DNA of 64,000 nt from Oreocharis arfaki (GCA_013398015.1 VZRR01002181.1:1-64000); one strand, 5' to 3'; positions 1 through 13,100 are shown, counted from the stretch's first letter. Notes: generated from the letters alone by a model not told the origin. A program made the numbers and translations.

Positions 1-83
1 CCTCCTCCTCCTCCTTCTGCAGCCGCGGCGCTGGGAAAAGTTGGCGGCGCCCGTTTGTGAGCGAGGGTCGGGGAGGGAAGAGA
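1..83. promoter_or_regulatory. Edge of a CpG-rich island or first-exon region
   Basis: The first bases are a CCT-repeat tract followed by GC-rich sequence with many CpGs, unlike the AT-rich DNA that follows from about 720. This is how the downstream edge of a vertebrate CpG-island promoter or GC-rich first exon looks. No start codon with a convincing coding run follows, and the gene would lie mostly to the left of the window. The CpG density is seen directly; the promoter role is inferred. Confidence 0.4.
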
Positions 84-213
84 TGCCCAAGAACCGTCTG
101 GGCACAATCCCGTGTAGTGTGCTCCGGGATGACCCTGCTCGAGCAGAGAGGTTGGGCCGGGTGACCCAGTGTGGCCCCTTCCAACCTTGCCCAGCCTGTG
201 ATTCTGTGTGTCT
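84..213 (+). mobile_element. CR1 LINE 3' end fragment
   Basis: The segment carries the typical CR1 3' tail: a TGACCCTGCTCGAGCAG-like stretch, a GGTTGG block, CCTTCCAACCTTGCCC, then the terminal GTGATTCTGTG repeat unit. CR1 elements in birds are usually 5'-truncated and keep only this end, as here. It is GC-rich and fairly well preserved, so part of the CpG signal at the left edge comes from the repeat. The reading frames that cross it are repeat-derived and not a gene. Confidence 0.85.
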
Positions 214-720
214 GAGAGGGCAGGTCGGGGTTATCCCCCGGGAGAAAGGCAGTGCCGGTTCCCCGGATGCCCCGTGGGATGCGGGGTGAGGAGCCGGGCT
301 CGGGAGGAGCCGCTCGTCCTCTCGCACTGAAGTGCTCGGCTGCTTCGGGGGTTTTGGGGTTTTGTTTGTTTTTGCTGCCGTCCCCGAGGGCTCACGGAGC
401 AAACCAGTTGTCCCCTGTTGTCCCTGCTGAGGCTCTGGCAGCGCGGTCTCACCCGAGCGCACCGCGCGTCCGACAGCGCTTCCAGAGCCATCGGTCCCTT
501 GTCCTTCCCCCAGCCCGGCAGCTGCCTGTGCCAAGGGGACAGGGTCGTGTACCCAGGTTTCTGTAGCCCTGCCAGCAGGGAGGGGGCTCACGGTTGTCCG
601 TCGGAGCGTGGGGGAGAAATAGATTTGCAGGGTGAGAGGAAACGGGCTGCCGCACTGCCTGCCCGTCGTGTTCCCAGGCTTTGCCTCTTTTTGTAGCGGA
701 GTAAGTCGGTGTTTCTCAGG
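214..720. other. GC-rich non-coding shoulder of the CpG-rich region
   Basis: This stretch remains GC-rich with scattered CpGs and fades into AT-rich DNA near 700. Several overlapping open frames on both strands are expected from the composition and show no recognisable domain. Pyrimidine tracts and GT dinucleotides occur, but I see no convincing exon. It is best read as the first part of an intron or as CpG-island flank. Confidence 0.4.
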
Positions 721-1624
721 TTAAAAGCTCTACTGTCAGCCTTGGAGTCCTGTGTGCTGAATGGCAAAAGGGAAATTGTGAGAAAGTAAGACTCTTTGTC
801 GAGTAAAGCAAACTAATGTGCAAGCAAACTGAAGCTCGGCTCTCTGAGCAGCGTAATTATTTAGGAGCAAACATATCTCCATAAAAGCTGTTATTGTCTA
901 CAGCTACTGGATCACAGTCCTGAAATCCGAGCGCCTTCCTGGGTCTTTCTGAATGCCTGGGATGTGCTCTCATATAGAAAAGATGTCTTTGGAATTTACG
1001 GGGGGCTGAGGTTGTCGAAATGCAGAACCATTTTGCGTCTGTGAGTCTTGGGGTGCTTTGCAACAGAGGGTAACTCAAGACAAAAATAAATCTGCGATAG
1101 GAAAGTACTGTTATCCTCCTCCTAGACACACAAAAACCCTCAGAGGCAAGAGCTTTTTCAGCTGTTCAGAGGATGCAATGAGGACACAATATTAGGGAGG
1201 ATCCTTCCCTCCCCAGTGGAAAATGTGGTATTTGTGAAGTTGCAGTTTTCTGCAAGAAAGTTCAGTTTTACTGGAAAAAAAAAGTTACATTATTCTGGCC
1301 AGAAAATTAAAGTGATGGTTCATGGCTACCTGCCTTGCAGACTCCTATCAATTCTACTTTCTGCTTACAGGGAGAAAGCACAGTTAATAAAATCTTCCCC
1401 TTAAAGACTTCCACTTTTTTTTTTTTTTCTCTTTTTCTCCCTGTTTCCCTGCCGTTAAAGGAATTGCTTGGAATTTTTATTCCATAAAGGACATGAGAGC
1501 TTTACTTCTTACCCTGAAACACAACTAAATATTTTTTCATAGCACGAAAATTCCAGTATTTGGCTAGCCTGATTCAAAACTTCTGGAAACTTGGGGCCAG
1601 ATCTTTGGCTTGTACAAACTGGCT

Positions 1625-1740
1625 AGTTCCATTGTGTTTAGTCCACAGAGGATTTGGCCCTGGTTAATTAATGGTTCACCCCAGGTCATGCAGTGAGTTG
1701 ATTTTTAAAGCTGGAGACTGAATCCAGAGCTGTTATTATT
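1625..1740 (-). mobile_element. MIR-like SINE remnant
   Basis: The order of motifs follows a MIR core in reverse: CCCAGGTCATGCAGTGAGT, then AAAGCTGGAGACTGAATCCAGAG, echoing the MIR segment containing AGGTCACACAGC and GGGATTTGAACCCAG. Divergence is high, as expected for a repeat that predates the split of mammals and birds. The identification rests on motif order rather than alignment. Confidence 0.5.
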
Positions 1741-2694
1741 CAATCCTGTCATATATCTTGAAGTTTACTGCACAACATTATATTTTTCTTAGACAAGCTG
1801 GATTAATAAGAGGCAGAATCCACGAGGCTCTGATTGCAACTTTTCTTAAAAATCATGTTCTCAAAAAATCTATTCAATCGTGATTTTACTAGAAAAGCGA
1901 GTAAATATGTTGTAATTAGTGCATAGGTGACACTGACTACCGAGGGAGAGAGAGGCCTGAAAAACTGCTTTTGTTATTTAAACCTTTCTTTCAAAGTACA
2001 AAAGCATTTGATTGGCACTTCACTGATTTAATAGTCCATTTGTAATGCAGGAAGAACATTACAGAAAATTTTAGCATTATTTTAAATCTCATCATTTAAT
2101 CTGTAGGTGTTTTTTAAAAAATCCTCATTTCTAGGAGAAGAAAACTTTCTGATAGCATGTGGAATCTGTGACTAGTCAGTTGTTAAAGATGTGAATGCCT
2201 TGTATCTTCCAAAATGAAATGGTTTATGAGTCTTAAAATGTATCCTATTTGTTGTGTTTGCACAAAAGTAAAAATATAAGAAAAATCCTTCTGGCCAAGG
2301 ATTTAATGTTTGGTCCTACTATGATGTAACCTTAGGAATGGAACCTAAGCCCTCTGCTTTAAAAACAGGGTTGCCAGCCCTCATATTAAAGAGAAGAACA
2401 GTTCAGATCCTGTGCAGCAGCAGTGCCACAGATACCTGCAGGCCCATTTAATCATCTGAATTTACAGAGGTGGTCTTTCACCTGTACTTGCATAAAGATG
2501 CTTTGTGAAGGTCGATTTTTTTTCTGTTTTACATATAGGAAGATAAAAAGGCCAGAAATCCAAACAGACTGGCTGCACCCACGCCTTTCCCCCCATGTTC
2601 CTGATTTTTCAGGGGAAAATCAGATTTCATAAAGTTCATAAAGGCTTGTCTCTGCCGTCCAAATGTTCGTTGCTAAAACATTACATGCCAGAAA

Positions 2695-2800
2695 GGCTCT
2701 GAATTAAGCAGCACGGGCATGACTTGCCAATGTCAAAGAGCAGTCAGTGACAGAGTTTGAACAGACCTTCTGCCTCCCAGGCCACAGCTGCACCTATTGG
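2695..2800 (-). mobile_element. MIR-like SINE remnant
   Basis: GACTTGCCAATGTCAAAGAGCAGTCAGTGACAGAG, followed by TTTGAACAGACCTTCTGCCTCCCAGG, matches the order of an inverted MIR core: the GACTTGCCCAAGGTCA block, the AGTGGCAGAGC block, then the GAACCCAGGTCTTCTGACTCCCAG block. It is one of the clearer MIR copies here. Confidence 0.6.
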
Positions 2801-4379
2801 CTTCATTGTCCCATCCCTCCTACGCACATGCATGCCTGGCATTGTTTTGGAAATACAGCAGAAACTTGATAATTCAAACTGATGACTCGGAGAGCCACTT
2901 GTGGAATTAATTTATTGGGTAAATTAATGACTAGATATGCAGGCAGATTTAAAAAAAAATAAATAAAAGATGGTGTGTCATAGTGTATGGTTTGTTCTGT
3001 TACCTCAAACAGTGTGATTTATTTGTCACTGCATTAACTGAATATCCTGGAAGATGTTTTGTTTGAAATTTTGTGAGTAAAGTCTTAAAAAATCTCAGCA
3101 TGGTTCTGTTCTTGTTATGTAAATCCGCGAGGGGAATTGGGTTTTCAGCTCTTCAATGACGAGTTATAATTTGGGATTAGAAATTAATCCATAGCACCTA
3201 TTTTGTGGCACAGGATTTATAGCATGCCTCAGAGGTTAAACCATAGCCTTAGTATACTGATCTGTGCTGTAGGCTTATTTGATTTCGGCAGGGCTGCCTG
3301 CCTAAGACAAATAGGATTTGATCCTTGCTGGGTAACCTTGGTCAAATTCCAGGCGGCCCTCAAGACTTACTATTTCCATCTTGGTATTAGAAAATAAGTG
3401 TGTTCTTTCTGTTTATTTTTCACAGGGCTTCAGTATTGTTCAGTATAGTTTGTCATGTGAGGCTGTAAATCCCTTCAAGCGAGGTGGAATTTTAGATTTG
3501 CAAACTGTTCCCAAATGATTGCATGTGTATCATGGAGGAAAAGGCAGTCCTCTAGCCAAGAATGGACAGAACTTACCGAGTTTAGCTCATTAAGATTCCA
3601 GAGTGACTGCAGATATTAATGTAGAAGATGCTATGGGGAAAAATAATTATTTTTAATTTGCTCAAAGTACCAAATTAATGTTAAGTAAGCAGAATTCATC
3701 TGTAATTGCCCAAGAAATCTTACCAGCAGTTTAAGCTCTCTGAAGAGGTATTGCAGAGAGTGTGCACAAATCGTTACAGTATTGATAAACAAACAAACAA
3801 AAAAATACAGTGTCTCAATTTGACAGATATTAGTAAACTTTGCTTGTTTGCCCTTACATAGGCATGCTGACCCTTGATCTTGGGTATCAGAGCAACCCAA
3901 GCAAATCAAAATTCAGTTCTTTAATTTTCATGAGCAGTATATATGCTGAGAGGAATCATTGAGCATTTCTGAAGCAGAAGAAAATAGTTGCCATTTACCA
4001 GGTTTCACAACCAGATGTGATTTTGGAAGGTCTTTGTTGCTTTGGGAAGTCCCGTGTTTGTGGCCTCAGTAGGATGAGCAGGAAAAAAAAAAACAATTTT
4101 GGAATGTAGATAATTTTGTGCTTACTGATATCAACAGATTTCAAATTGTACTCTGATTTTCCCAGATATTCATGAAAGATGCATCAATTAATACCAGAAT
4201 AAGACGTTTTGTTATCAAATTTTCTCATAAGAGAAAGTCCTGATTCTGACTCTTTAACACATTATTTAAAGGAAAAATTATTCCTTCATCTTTCCTTATT
4301 TTTTTAATCCAATATGGGGTCCAACCCGGTTATTGCTTCTTATATTTTCTTGAAAGCATGTTGAAGACTGAGTACTTGT

Positions 4380-4560
4380 TTACTGGTTTGGGTTCCTGGC
4401 TTAAGGCTTGGGCCTCATGAAGCTCTCTGCTCTGCCATGAATAGCATATTTGACTTCTGGGAAAAATTGCTCAGTCTTGGTTTCCTATCTGTACAAGAGG
4501 AATAATACCATGTGCTGTCATCACAAATATTTGCAAAGGTATGTACATGGAGAATGCCAA
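4380..4560 (+). mobile_element. MIR-like SINE remnant
   Basis: Sense-strand MIR order is visible: GCTCTGCCATGAATAGC, then a degraded TGACTTCTGGGAAAAATTGCTCAG, GGTTTCCTATCTGTACAAGAGG, then AATAATACCATG and a downstream block resembling ATTTGTAAAGGTATGTAC. The CTCTGCC, GTTTCCTCATCTGTAAAATGG and AATAATA landmarks are in the expected order and spacing. Confidence 0.7.
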
Positions 4561-7500
4561 AATGCTGCCATCAGGGGTATAAATAATATCTCAAGTAATA
4601 ATTTCAAATGGTAGATGCCAATTTTTCCATTGGCTGTTTGGTTTGACAATAAATGCCAATGTCAGTAGTTTTATAAACTTTGGTGTAGTTATTCTGGGTT
4701 TGCATCAGAAAACAGAAGGTGGCTTAGACATGAATTTCCTCTTTGAAATAACTGAAGTGACATCAGTGGAATTATACAGGAATGATTTTGGCATTGATAC
4801 TGCTGAAAGACATAGTGCTCTCTGAGTGCTTTGGCCTCATACAAACTGAGCTGTATTAGTAGTACAGGAGTTCAAAGCTTCTCTGGAATTGTAGTCTCCT
4901 CTTTACCATTTTAAGTTTTCAAGTACTGCAGCTAGCAAGTACTGTTTCTGGAAGAACTTCCAGGGTTCAAAAATGTGCGTGTCTCGAACCCAGTAGTAAT
5001 TGTACACACAAATTACCTAATTTCCCCTATGACTTTTAGCATGTCCATTTGACTAAAGCTTAAGAAGGTAGAAGTTTTAAGGCTTTTTTGTAACAAACTC
5101 CCGTCAGACATCTAGGCTGCTTTTCTTATACATAACACTTTCTATTTCCAGACACTGTAAATATTGGCCTTCAGAATAGCTTTGTGCAGTGTTTACCCAC
5201 ATCACTTTATGGAAGATGAAGAAAGCAGAAAATATCCACTGTTTCCAAAACTGGTGATAATTTTTAACTGCTTTTATTTTTGTATGCATCTTTTAAGACC
5301 CTGAGGCTTTATTTCCACCACCACCACTACTAGTTATGTGCACTTCCCTCTCCCACTGGTGCTAGTTATAAGTTGCAGCCATTAAGCATAACTACCTCAA
5401 GGTAGATATTAAACACTGCCAAAATTTACACAGAAGTTACAGCTTTTAGGTCTAGCGCAACCAGGGCAAAGTTGTGGGAAACAGGTTGGAAGTGCCTGAA
5501 GTTTCGGCCTCTAGAAAAGTTGTCATTCTTCTCTATTTTTAAATGTACGAGAATGGATTTAGGGATTGAAATGGCAGGTGCTGCTGCTGTTCTGTTAAAA
5601 GCAGCAATGTCTGTTTTGTTAAGCAGTTTTCTGTTTCATAACTGTAAAGTAAATAAATAAAATCTTTGTGCTGTTTAGGTGGAGTTTAAATGTGGGGTCC
5701 AGATTGTCTCCAAAACAATTTGTAGGACTTCTCCCCCATTGTAGTGTATGAATAACACCCACTGAACTCAATGTGAGGGTTTTTTTATCGTGTGGCTGAA
5801 AAGAAGGGTCCCTATTTATAGCAGTCAAACGTTGGCAGGTGCAAGACTGGTGAGAAATGTTAGTCTCACACATACAAACTAGTTGTTTAGGAGAGACTTC
5901 TACGTGGTGGGAGCTGCTCCTCGCTGGGCCGCTAGAATCAACAGCGTTGCTCAGTGGCTGTCTTCTTGTTGAGATCAATCAGCTTGTATTTCCAGGAGGG
6001 TGTGTAACGAAGAAGGGCCTGATGGTGCTGATTGCAGTAATATACTTAGCTATGGCAGCCTTAGCTATTATTTATAGAAGTGCTAATTATATCAATAGAA
6101 ATAGCAATATTAATACTGTTAAGTGTCAGAATCCACGCTTGACAGCATGAACTAAACACAGCTACTGTGAAACAAAGCAGCCAGCTTGTCTCCCTTGTCA
6201 AACCACCAATATGCATTTCAGGAAGAGTACACACCCACCTTAATTGCTTGGGGTCTCACCATTTTTGCTCATCTTGTTATATCACTATCATTTCAAGCTG
6301 AAAACTCACAAGACCGGCTGTTCCCATGAAGTGTAGACTGTATTCAAAGTCAGTCTGGAAAATTCAAACTGTGACTAGAAGTGTTACAGTGGATTCCAGT
6401 TTAAAGCTGTCATCCTACAATGCTGGAAACTGCGAAGTATCTTGAAGTTCAGAATCTGACCCAAACTTTTTTTCTTTTTTAAGTCTGTATCCTACCACTT
6501 CTTGTTTACAACATAGTTGGTGAGGACGCACGTAAATTTCAGTAGCCACAGTTACCTTCAGACTACGTTATAGCCAGCCTTAATTGGCATCTTTTAAAGG
6601 GCAGGAAACATATTACCAAAAAATAAACAAAACTAAAAGAAAACAAGAGCATATTGAGACTTATTGTCTGGCTGCTTTTTTAACATTTAAAATATGCTTG
6701 ATTTCCTGTCACAGCTCTTGTTACATCTGCCTACCTCTTGTGACAGTGTTTTAGACTGACTTCCCAAAGGAGCTAACAAATCAAGCAGGTTAATGTCTTC
6801 ATTAAAACTGAATAACAGTTTACTTTGGGAAAAAAACATATTAAATATTTCAGGATATTGAACACCAAACTACTATTAAGCTTTAACTAATGCATTTACT
6901 TTGCTGACACTTGCTCTCCGATGGGACGTGTAGCTCAAGTTAATGTCACTCGAAGTGATGTTTAAGACTTCATGAGAAAGTGTTTCCAACCCCTTCTAGA
7001 TGACTTTACTCTAATTCTATCACTGTGTACTTGAGAAAAAGTTTTAAATAAGTTATTTCAGCAACTTGCCATCCTTATTTTGGAAATGTACTGGGTATAA
7101 ATGTCTCCTTTAGAGTTTTAAATAATCCTTTCTATGTCCTAGATACATGTGGTGCACTGTGTAAAGAGAGTGACAGGCTGTTGGCCTCCGGACATTTAAA
7201 AAAATGTCTTTAGCATGCTTTGCCTTTGGGAGGAAAACACAAGAATTGTTGCAAACAGAAAAGGTTTGGGTTTTGTCACCCATGACTGCGATCTACCTTT
7301 AGGCATGACTGATTTAGTGGATCAGGGGGATAGAAATGGAGGCACATGGCCAGTAGGTCAAGGTTTCTCAGCTGGCAAGTGGAGATGTTCTGTGTGGGCT
7401 GCTGTTACTGCAGAACTGTGGGCTTGTGTCGTTCTCACTCTCTGCAGAATCCATTTGCAATGATGCCACGTGGGACACAGGGGCATCCCATCAGTAATAG

Positions 7501-7640
7501 GAATGGGGTTTGTTTGGGTTTCTTTTGTTCATGTTGCACTGCAAATTCTGTTGGTGTAATTTGCTTTATCAGCTCTTTTGTTTTTGTTGGGATTTTTTTT
7601 GACCTCCTCATTTGGCAATCCTACAGTTTACTTATCTATT
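4561..7640. other. Non-coding stretch without a supported gene
   Basis: The stretch is AT-rich. A CATT-rich and AATA-rich segment near 6030-6130 gives a hydrophobic frame that looks like chance. Around 5690-5830 there is text resembling old amniote interspersed repeats (ACTGAACTCAATG type), but too degraded to name. The part near 6650-6830 looks relatively complex and could hold a conserved non-coding element. No exon is supported. Confidence 0.45.
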
Positions 7641-7647
7641 ATCAGAG

Positions 7648-7980
7648 CTATGTCAGACTGTAATGCGTCATTCTTTCTGGATCCAACTGCAGCAGCATCC
7701 CAGTACATGATGCAATCAAACAACATTCCTCCATCGGCAGATTTAGACCAATCCTTTTGAAGTTTGTTAATGTATCCAAAATCAAGGCCACTTTCAGTTC
7801 TACGCTGTAAGAATACTGATACTTTGTTGTAGCCTTTCCCATCCTTGGTCTGTAATAATCCTGGAACTCTTCTGACATCCCTTTAAACTCTGTGAACAGG
7901 TGATCTGTGAGTAAATCTCCCTGAGGAGTTACAAACTTTCTTGAATTATTTACATCTTCTGTAGGAATTCTGTCTTGCAT
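7648..7980 (-). pseudogene. Unrecognised 110-codon coding-like frame, probably a retrocopy or transposon fossil
   Basis: A single minus-strand frame of 110 codons runs from an ATG at 7980 to a stop at 7648. Unlike most chance frames here, its product is well mixed and protein-like: an acidic, aromatic central part with EEFQDYYRPRMG, then a part rich in leucine, isoleucine and charged residues (ELKVALILDTL), and a cysteine-containing end (MEECCLIAS). The frame continues upstream beyond an in-frame TAA only seven codons before the ATG, as if an older coding sequence had been broken. I see no good splice acceptor upstream on that strand. I do not recognise the family. It may be a processed pseudogene, a transposase fragment or a chance frame. 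Confidence 0.3.
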
Positions 7981-9439
7981 TGCATACTGGGCTTATTGCA
8001 TAGATGATACAAACTGAGTGATGCAGATGGAAATGGAGGATGTGCCTAGAACATAAAGATATGCCTTTGACTCATGAATATATTACATAAAAACTGATTC
8101 CTACTGTAATGCTGCTGGCTTTTGCTGCTTTAACTTGGGGGAAAAAATTGTCCACAAAACTTTGGATCTTGGTTATAGCAATAAAGAAATTGTTGAGAAA
8201 GATGAATGGCTTAGAGAATAATTTATGCAATAGGACAAAAATAAAAAGCCTGGTTTAACTACTAGTGGGTATCTGAAAGACGTCATTGCTCAGTGGTGAT
8301 GTTCTGGAATATAATGAGCACTAGCCTCATCTCATTTGGCAAAAGTGGTAATTCCTGGTAGGACAGGAGATAATTAACGAGTGCACATGGAATATGAATT
8401 GTTTTTTTTTTATTTTTACTCATGGTCAGAATGCATTTAAGTTCAGTAGAGTAGAAAAAAAAAATTATTGCTTTTAGTAGAATAATTTTATGGGGCACCC
8501 CACTTTTTGAATAAGCAAATACAGATCAATATTCACTTGAATTTACTGGTCATGCACATTTATTCAGTATATTGTCATTCACTTCCTTTAAGTAGTTCCA
8601 CATGTCACATTTTTGGGGATTTTACATTTGTGGTTTTAAAACAAAAATTGTTGTGCCTAATCCTGACTTGCAAGATAAATAAGACAGACCTGTTTTTGTT
8701 ACCACAGTGGCTGAGTGCTTATACTCTTGTGGTGCAAATACATACTCATGATTTGCTTTCTGGAAGGCCTGGACATTTGTTAGGGCTTTGCATTGTTTTC
8801 CAGTAAAATGTAACATTTTGGTCAAAGGGTTTCGACTTAAATGGAACAGGTTGGCTTAAAGTGAAGTTACCAAAAACCAAGGACTGAGATGAAGAGGGTT
8901 AATAATCCATCAACCATCACTCTTTCAGCGACGGCTCATCTTGGTGCCACTGGGAGATAATCACCCAGCCTTGCTGTCCTGCTCCTGTTGTGTGGATGCC
9001 GTTCACTTGGGCTGACAATGTGGTGCTTTTTACCTAAGCAGCACTCTTCCTGGCCAGCATGATCACCCAGACTTGACACGATAAGCATGCTGACTCCAGA
9101 TTCCCAGTTAGTATTAATGTTATTTGCATGTGTGCATTCTGACAGAGACTAGGGAGTCCCAGATGAGATCAGTGCCCCATATCACTGCTGCTGGGTATTT
9201 TGTATGCTGTAAAAGAGGTGCTGCCTTAGGAAACTTTTAGCTAAAAAGGCAAGTCAGGAGAGAGGTGAGGGAAACAAAATGTTAGAATGTCCGCTGTTGT
9301 GGTTGCAGACCAAGACACAGGGAAAAAATAGATGATTTGATTGGGATAATCCAGGGAAAAGAAATAGAGGTTTTCAGAGGCAACTAACTCCCACTAAAGC
9401 AAGTATGGGAGTGATGTGCCAACCTGCCATTTGTGCCTT

Positions 9440-9525
9440 TGAAAATTTCCCCAGGGAGTCTATTGTAGAGCCAAGCATTGAACTCTGATCTTCAGTCCCC
9501 CACCAGACAATCGTTCCTTTCTGCT
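9440..9525 (-). mobile_element. MIR-like SINE remnant (short)
   Basis: GAGCCAAGCATTGAACTCTGATCTTCAGTCCCCCA follows the inverted MIR order (a GAGCCAGG-AACCCAGG-CTTC-AGTCCC type block). Only the inner part is preserved, so this is tentative. Confidence 0.4.
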
Positions 9526-10009
9526 TTAAGTGTTTTTAATTGAAAAATACCATCTGAACAGTGTCTGTTAAGAATTACTTTTCCTCAGAACCTCCAAAAG
9601 CAAAGCAAAATGATGTGCTGCAGCAATAAATTAACCAGGGATCAAAATAAAAACCACAGTCTTGTTATGAAAACCAGAACTGGTGGGTAAATACTGTGAA
9701 TTTATGACACCACTGGAAAAATAAATCTGCTCTGGTAAATATTAATACTTTTAGAACGAAAGATTTTTGGTTTAATTATTAAACTATTCAAAACTCTTCT
9801 AAGCAGACTTTACATGCAAAAGCTACAGAATGTTTAAAAAAACATACAGAAGTTCATCCCTTGCTTTTCTGCAGGCACTATTTATATCTGTGTCGGTGTT
9901 TGTTTCAGGGAAGAGAATAAAACTGAAGTCCACGTGACCATATCTTACTCTCCTCAAATAGCAGTAACACTTTTCCTTTTATATAGGGTTGTACGTATAT
10001 TCGCTCTCA

Positions 10010-10130
10010 AGTTCTCATCACTTTGTTTAGGAGGTAGCCTCTCTTCCCATTTTGCAGGTTGGGAAATACTGGCAGAACTCAAGGTTACACAAATCCAGAG
10101 AAATCGTGAGAGTCAGGTTACGCTGCTGGA
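10010..10130 (-). mobile_element. MIR-like SINE remnant
   Basis: CCCATTTTGCAGGTTGGGAAA, then ACTCAAGGTTACACAAATCC, then GTGAGAGTCAGGTTACG tracks the inverted MIR or L2-tail order (CCCATTTTACAGATGGGGAAACTGAGG, AAGGTCACACAGC, GAGTCAGG). Three landmarks in order make this a reasonable call despite the divergence. Confidence 0.6.
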
Positions 10131-13100
10131 GTGACCCATGTTCAGGCCACTCCAACACGTCCCCTAATAATATTTTACAAGCCTGAGCCATCTGTGTGTG
10201 ATGAGATCAGAAGTAAGGAAGTCTGTAGTTGCCAAGAGAATTTTAGCAAGCAGAACTGTACAACTACAAAGAAATCCTACAAGCATCAACAAAGGAAGCT
10301 CAGAGAAATATTCACACTGAGCTCTTTTTGACTCTTTTAATTGGAGACTGTTCTTGTAAAATTTTAAGGGTTTGTTCTTCCTGTTGCACACCTAATTGTT
10401 GTTGACCGTACTGTGAGCTTTGCATACATTATTAGGAGTCTCCAAAATGGCTAATCCCATATTTTGCAAAAGCAAGAAGACATTACTGCTGCATCTCTCT
10501 GTGCACTTGTAGGGGTAGCCGACCCCTAGATCTTGGCTGCATCCCAGGGGTTTGTCTTCCTTCCCCTCACGAACTCCATGCACACACACATGCTCAGAAG
10601 TACCCCAAACAAGAGACCCCCTGAGAATTCCCTATCTACTTCTGATCCATGGACTTCTTGCCATGTGTGGACTTCACATCAGGGAGATGGGCTCGTTACT
10701 TATGTCTTCCTTCTTTTATTTTGTGTGAGAGGAGCTTCACAATAACAGATAAATACAAAGGATAGGCTTTTCAGAAGCTCTCAGCATCAGTTTCACTCTT
10801 CTCCCTTTGAACACAACCGGGACTTGACTGGAGGTGGAATTAAACCCACACTGGGCATTTTCAACCCCTCCAGTCATAGAAGAATTTGTAATTCTGCAAA
10901 AGGGATTCTGAATTTGTTCAGTAGATTGAATCTTCAGCTCTCAAAAATGGTTCTGATTCTGGAACAGAAAGTCCCTTGAGCTGCTTTCTTGGTTACTATG
11001 GGTTAAGTTCAATTAGGCTTTCTCCCAGTTTGTTTTATTAGAAAATGGTATTTATTTGACTGTGGTATGCTACCTAAAATTGTTATAATTTGTTTCTTTA
11101 TTTCCATAAACATTTCTCTGTTTGTTTTGGAAGAGTGGTTACTTAAGGGGAAAAAAAAAATGAAAAAGAAAGCTTAAAAATATATTGCTTGTCTCCCGTA
11201 TCAAATTTTCTCTTGTAATCAGTGTATATAATTTTTCTATAGCACCAATCTAAACAAAAAAGGCAAAAAAAAAAAGAAAAGAGAGGGAAGAGAGACATTA
11301 GAATCTATTTTCAGGATGGCATATCAGACCACACGCACTTATGGGGTAGAATAGATTTGTTATTTTGGGCCGTACTGTGGAACTTATGAGAAGCTTTCTT
11401 TTTTTATACAAAGTTAGTTCAGAGTAGATTAAAGTTTATTTCAAACTCAGCATATTTGACCTCAAGCATCATAAGAGTCATGTACAATTGGCTCATGCTA
11501 TTAAATTCCTACAGCGAACTCCATAATAATGATTAATTTCTTTCATAAACTCTCTTCATAATTAATACAGGTTTCATTGTGGGCACTGCTATTCTCATAT
11601 TGATTATCTCTACAATTTAGATTGGACTCGTAAAATGATGTCTTTGTTTACTCTGATGGCCAGGCATTTATTTTACTTGGATAACTCTCATCATTTGCAA
11701 ACTGGACTGGGGATATTGCTACCATAGAAATTACAAATATTTCAGACCTATTTCATGCAAGAGCAGGGATAATTTTTTGGCACCTGAGATTAATAATACT
11801 TTGGTGTTTTCTGATGCTTCTCATCTGAGAATCTGAGTTCTTTATGAACAATTAATTAAGCTTTAAGACACCCTTCTGAAATCAGAAAACATTAGTAGCC
11901 TCCTGCACTGGATAAAACTCATATTTGGAGATGTTGACTGACCTGTCAAACTATCTACATTTAAGTTGGATATAACCCCTATTTCCTGATTACCTGTCTT
12001 ACCCTTCAGTTCTGAGGAGTTTTTCTCACCTGGCATGACAATTTTTGATGTGGCATAGTTCCTTTTGGCAAAATATGCATTTTAAAAAATTATAATGGCT
12101 AGGTATGCTTTAGCTGCTTGAACAAGTGTAGACCTTTCTTGTTGCTTGTTTGTTTTCAAAAATAATTTAATTTTATTTCTAAGAATATTTCATAAGCTAC
12201 AGTTAAATCAGTAAACTTCTAAGACTCTAATAATCCCTTTGGGGTAAAAAGACCCCAAAACATGACTTTCACATTTCAGACAGACTTCAGGAGAAGCAGC
12301 TTTAATTGGAAAAGCAGAAAATAGTGAATGATGGTATGGAGAAGGTAAAGAGCCACAAACCAGAATTTGCAACATTACCCTGTACACTTCATGCAGTGTT
12401 GTGCAACAGGTGAGCCTTTCTCTTGGTCAGTCTCGTGCATGTTAACAGCGTAAATCCACTTTATTGCAATATTAAAGGAAACCCTTCTCATATGATTGAG
12501 AGAGATATCCAGGATGGGGACAGTATATTTTGTTTAGTTCTGTTGCCCAGACTCTGGAGGGTCCCAAGCTGCATGGGAGCTGCTGACTTCTCCTTGTTTT
12601 GTTAACTTCAGAGAGTGCTGGGGAGAAGTTGCAGTGACTGGCAGAAGTTAATCTTTGGAAAGCCTTGGAGACAAACAGGAATCCATTTTTTGAGCTGAAT
12701 TCAGCCATCCTGCTGTTGCCAAACCTAGAAGCAGAAGGAAATGTGGATGTAAAAAGCAGCACGTATATACATATTAATGCTTCCAGTACAACATCCCCCA
12801 TGCCTGAGGACAGTAAGTGCAACTGAGGACATAGTGAGGTTTACAAGAGTACCTCACATGTTGAGATGCTTTATAGTCCCCCCTGTGAATAGCCTAGCGA
12901 AAACCATATGTGAAATATAAATATACTGGGACTTAAAAATGGAGCTGCATTCCAGCCTTTTAAGTTAATTTTGTAACGTGCTGCATCTGAGGGCTTAATG
13001 TGTGTTGTATCCAATGCTAGCTGAATACTGCAGGGCTTAATAAACGCAGTGTGTACTGGAGACACCAGAGGGTCTGATGGAAGACGGGAGAGGAGGAGAA

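Larger units (their letters stand above)
721..4379. other. AT-rich non-coding stretch with MIR-like fragments
   Basis: No supported exon was found on either strand. The longest frames are under about 100 codons, low in complexity and unlike any family I know. Poly-T near 1413-1430 and poly-A near 4081-4092 are the main simple tracts. Two minus-strand MIR-like remnants are listed separately. Confidence 0.6.

Noticed and set aside
41..289. 82-codon frame at the left edge
   Set aside because: Most of it is a translation of the CR1 3' end, including its terminal repeat.
5857..6150. Frame with a membrane-like segment near its end
   Set aside because: The hydrophobic part comes from AT-rich simple text and the frame has no recognisable family or context.
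6960..7040. Possible CR1 tail (TTCCAACCCCTTCTAGATGA)
   Set aside because: Only a short phrase matches, and the terminal ATTCTATG-type repeat and upstream CR1 landmarks are absent.
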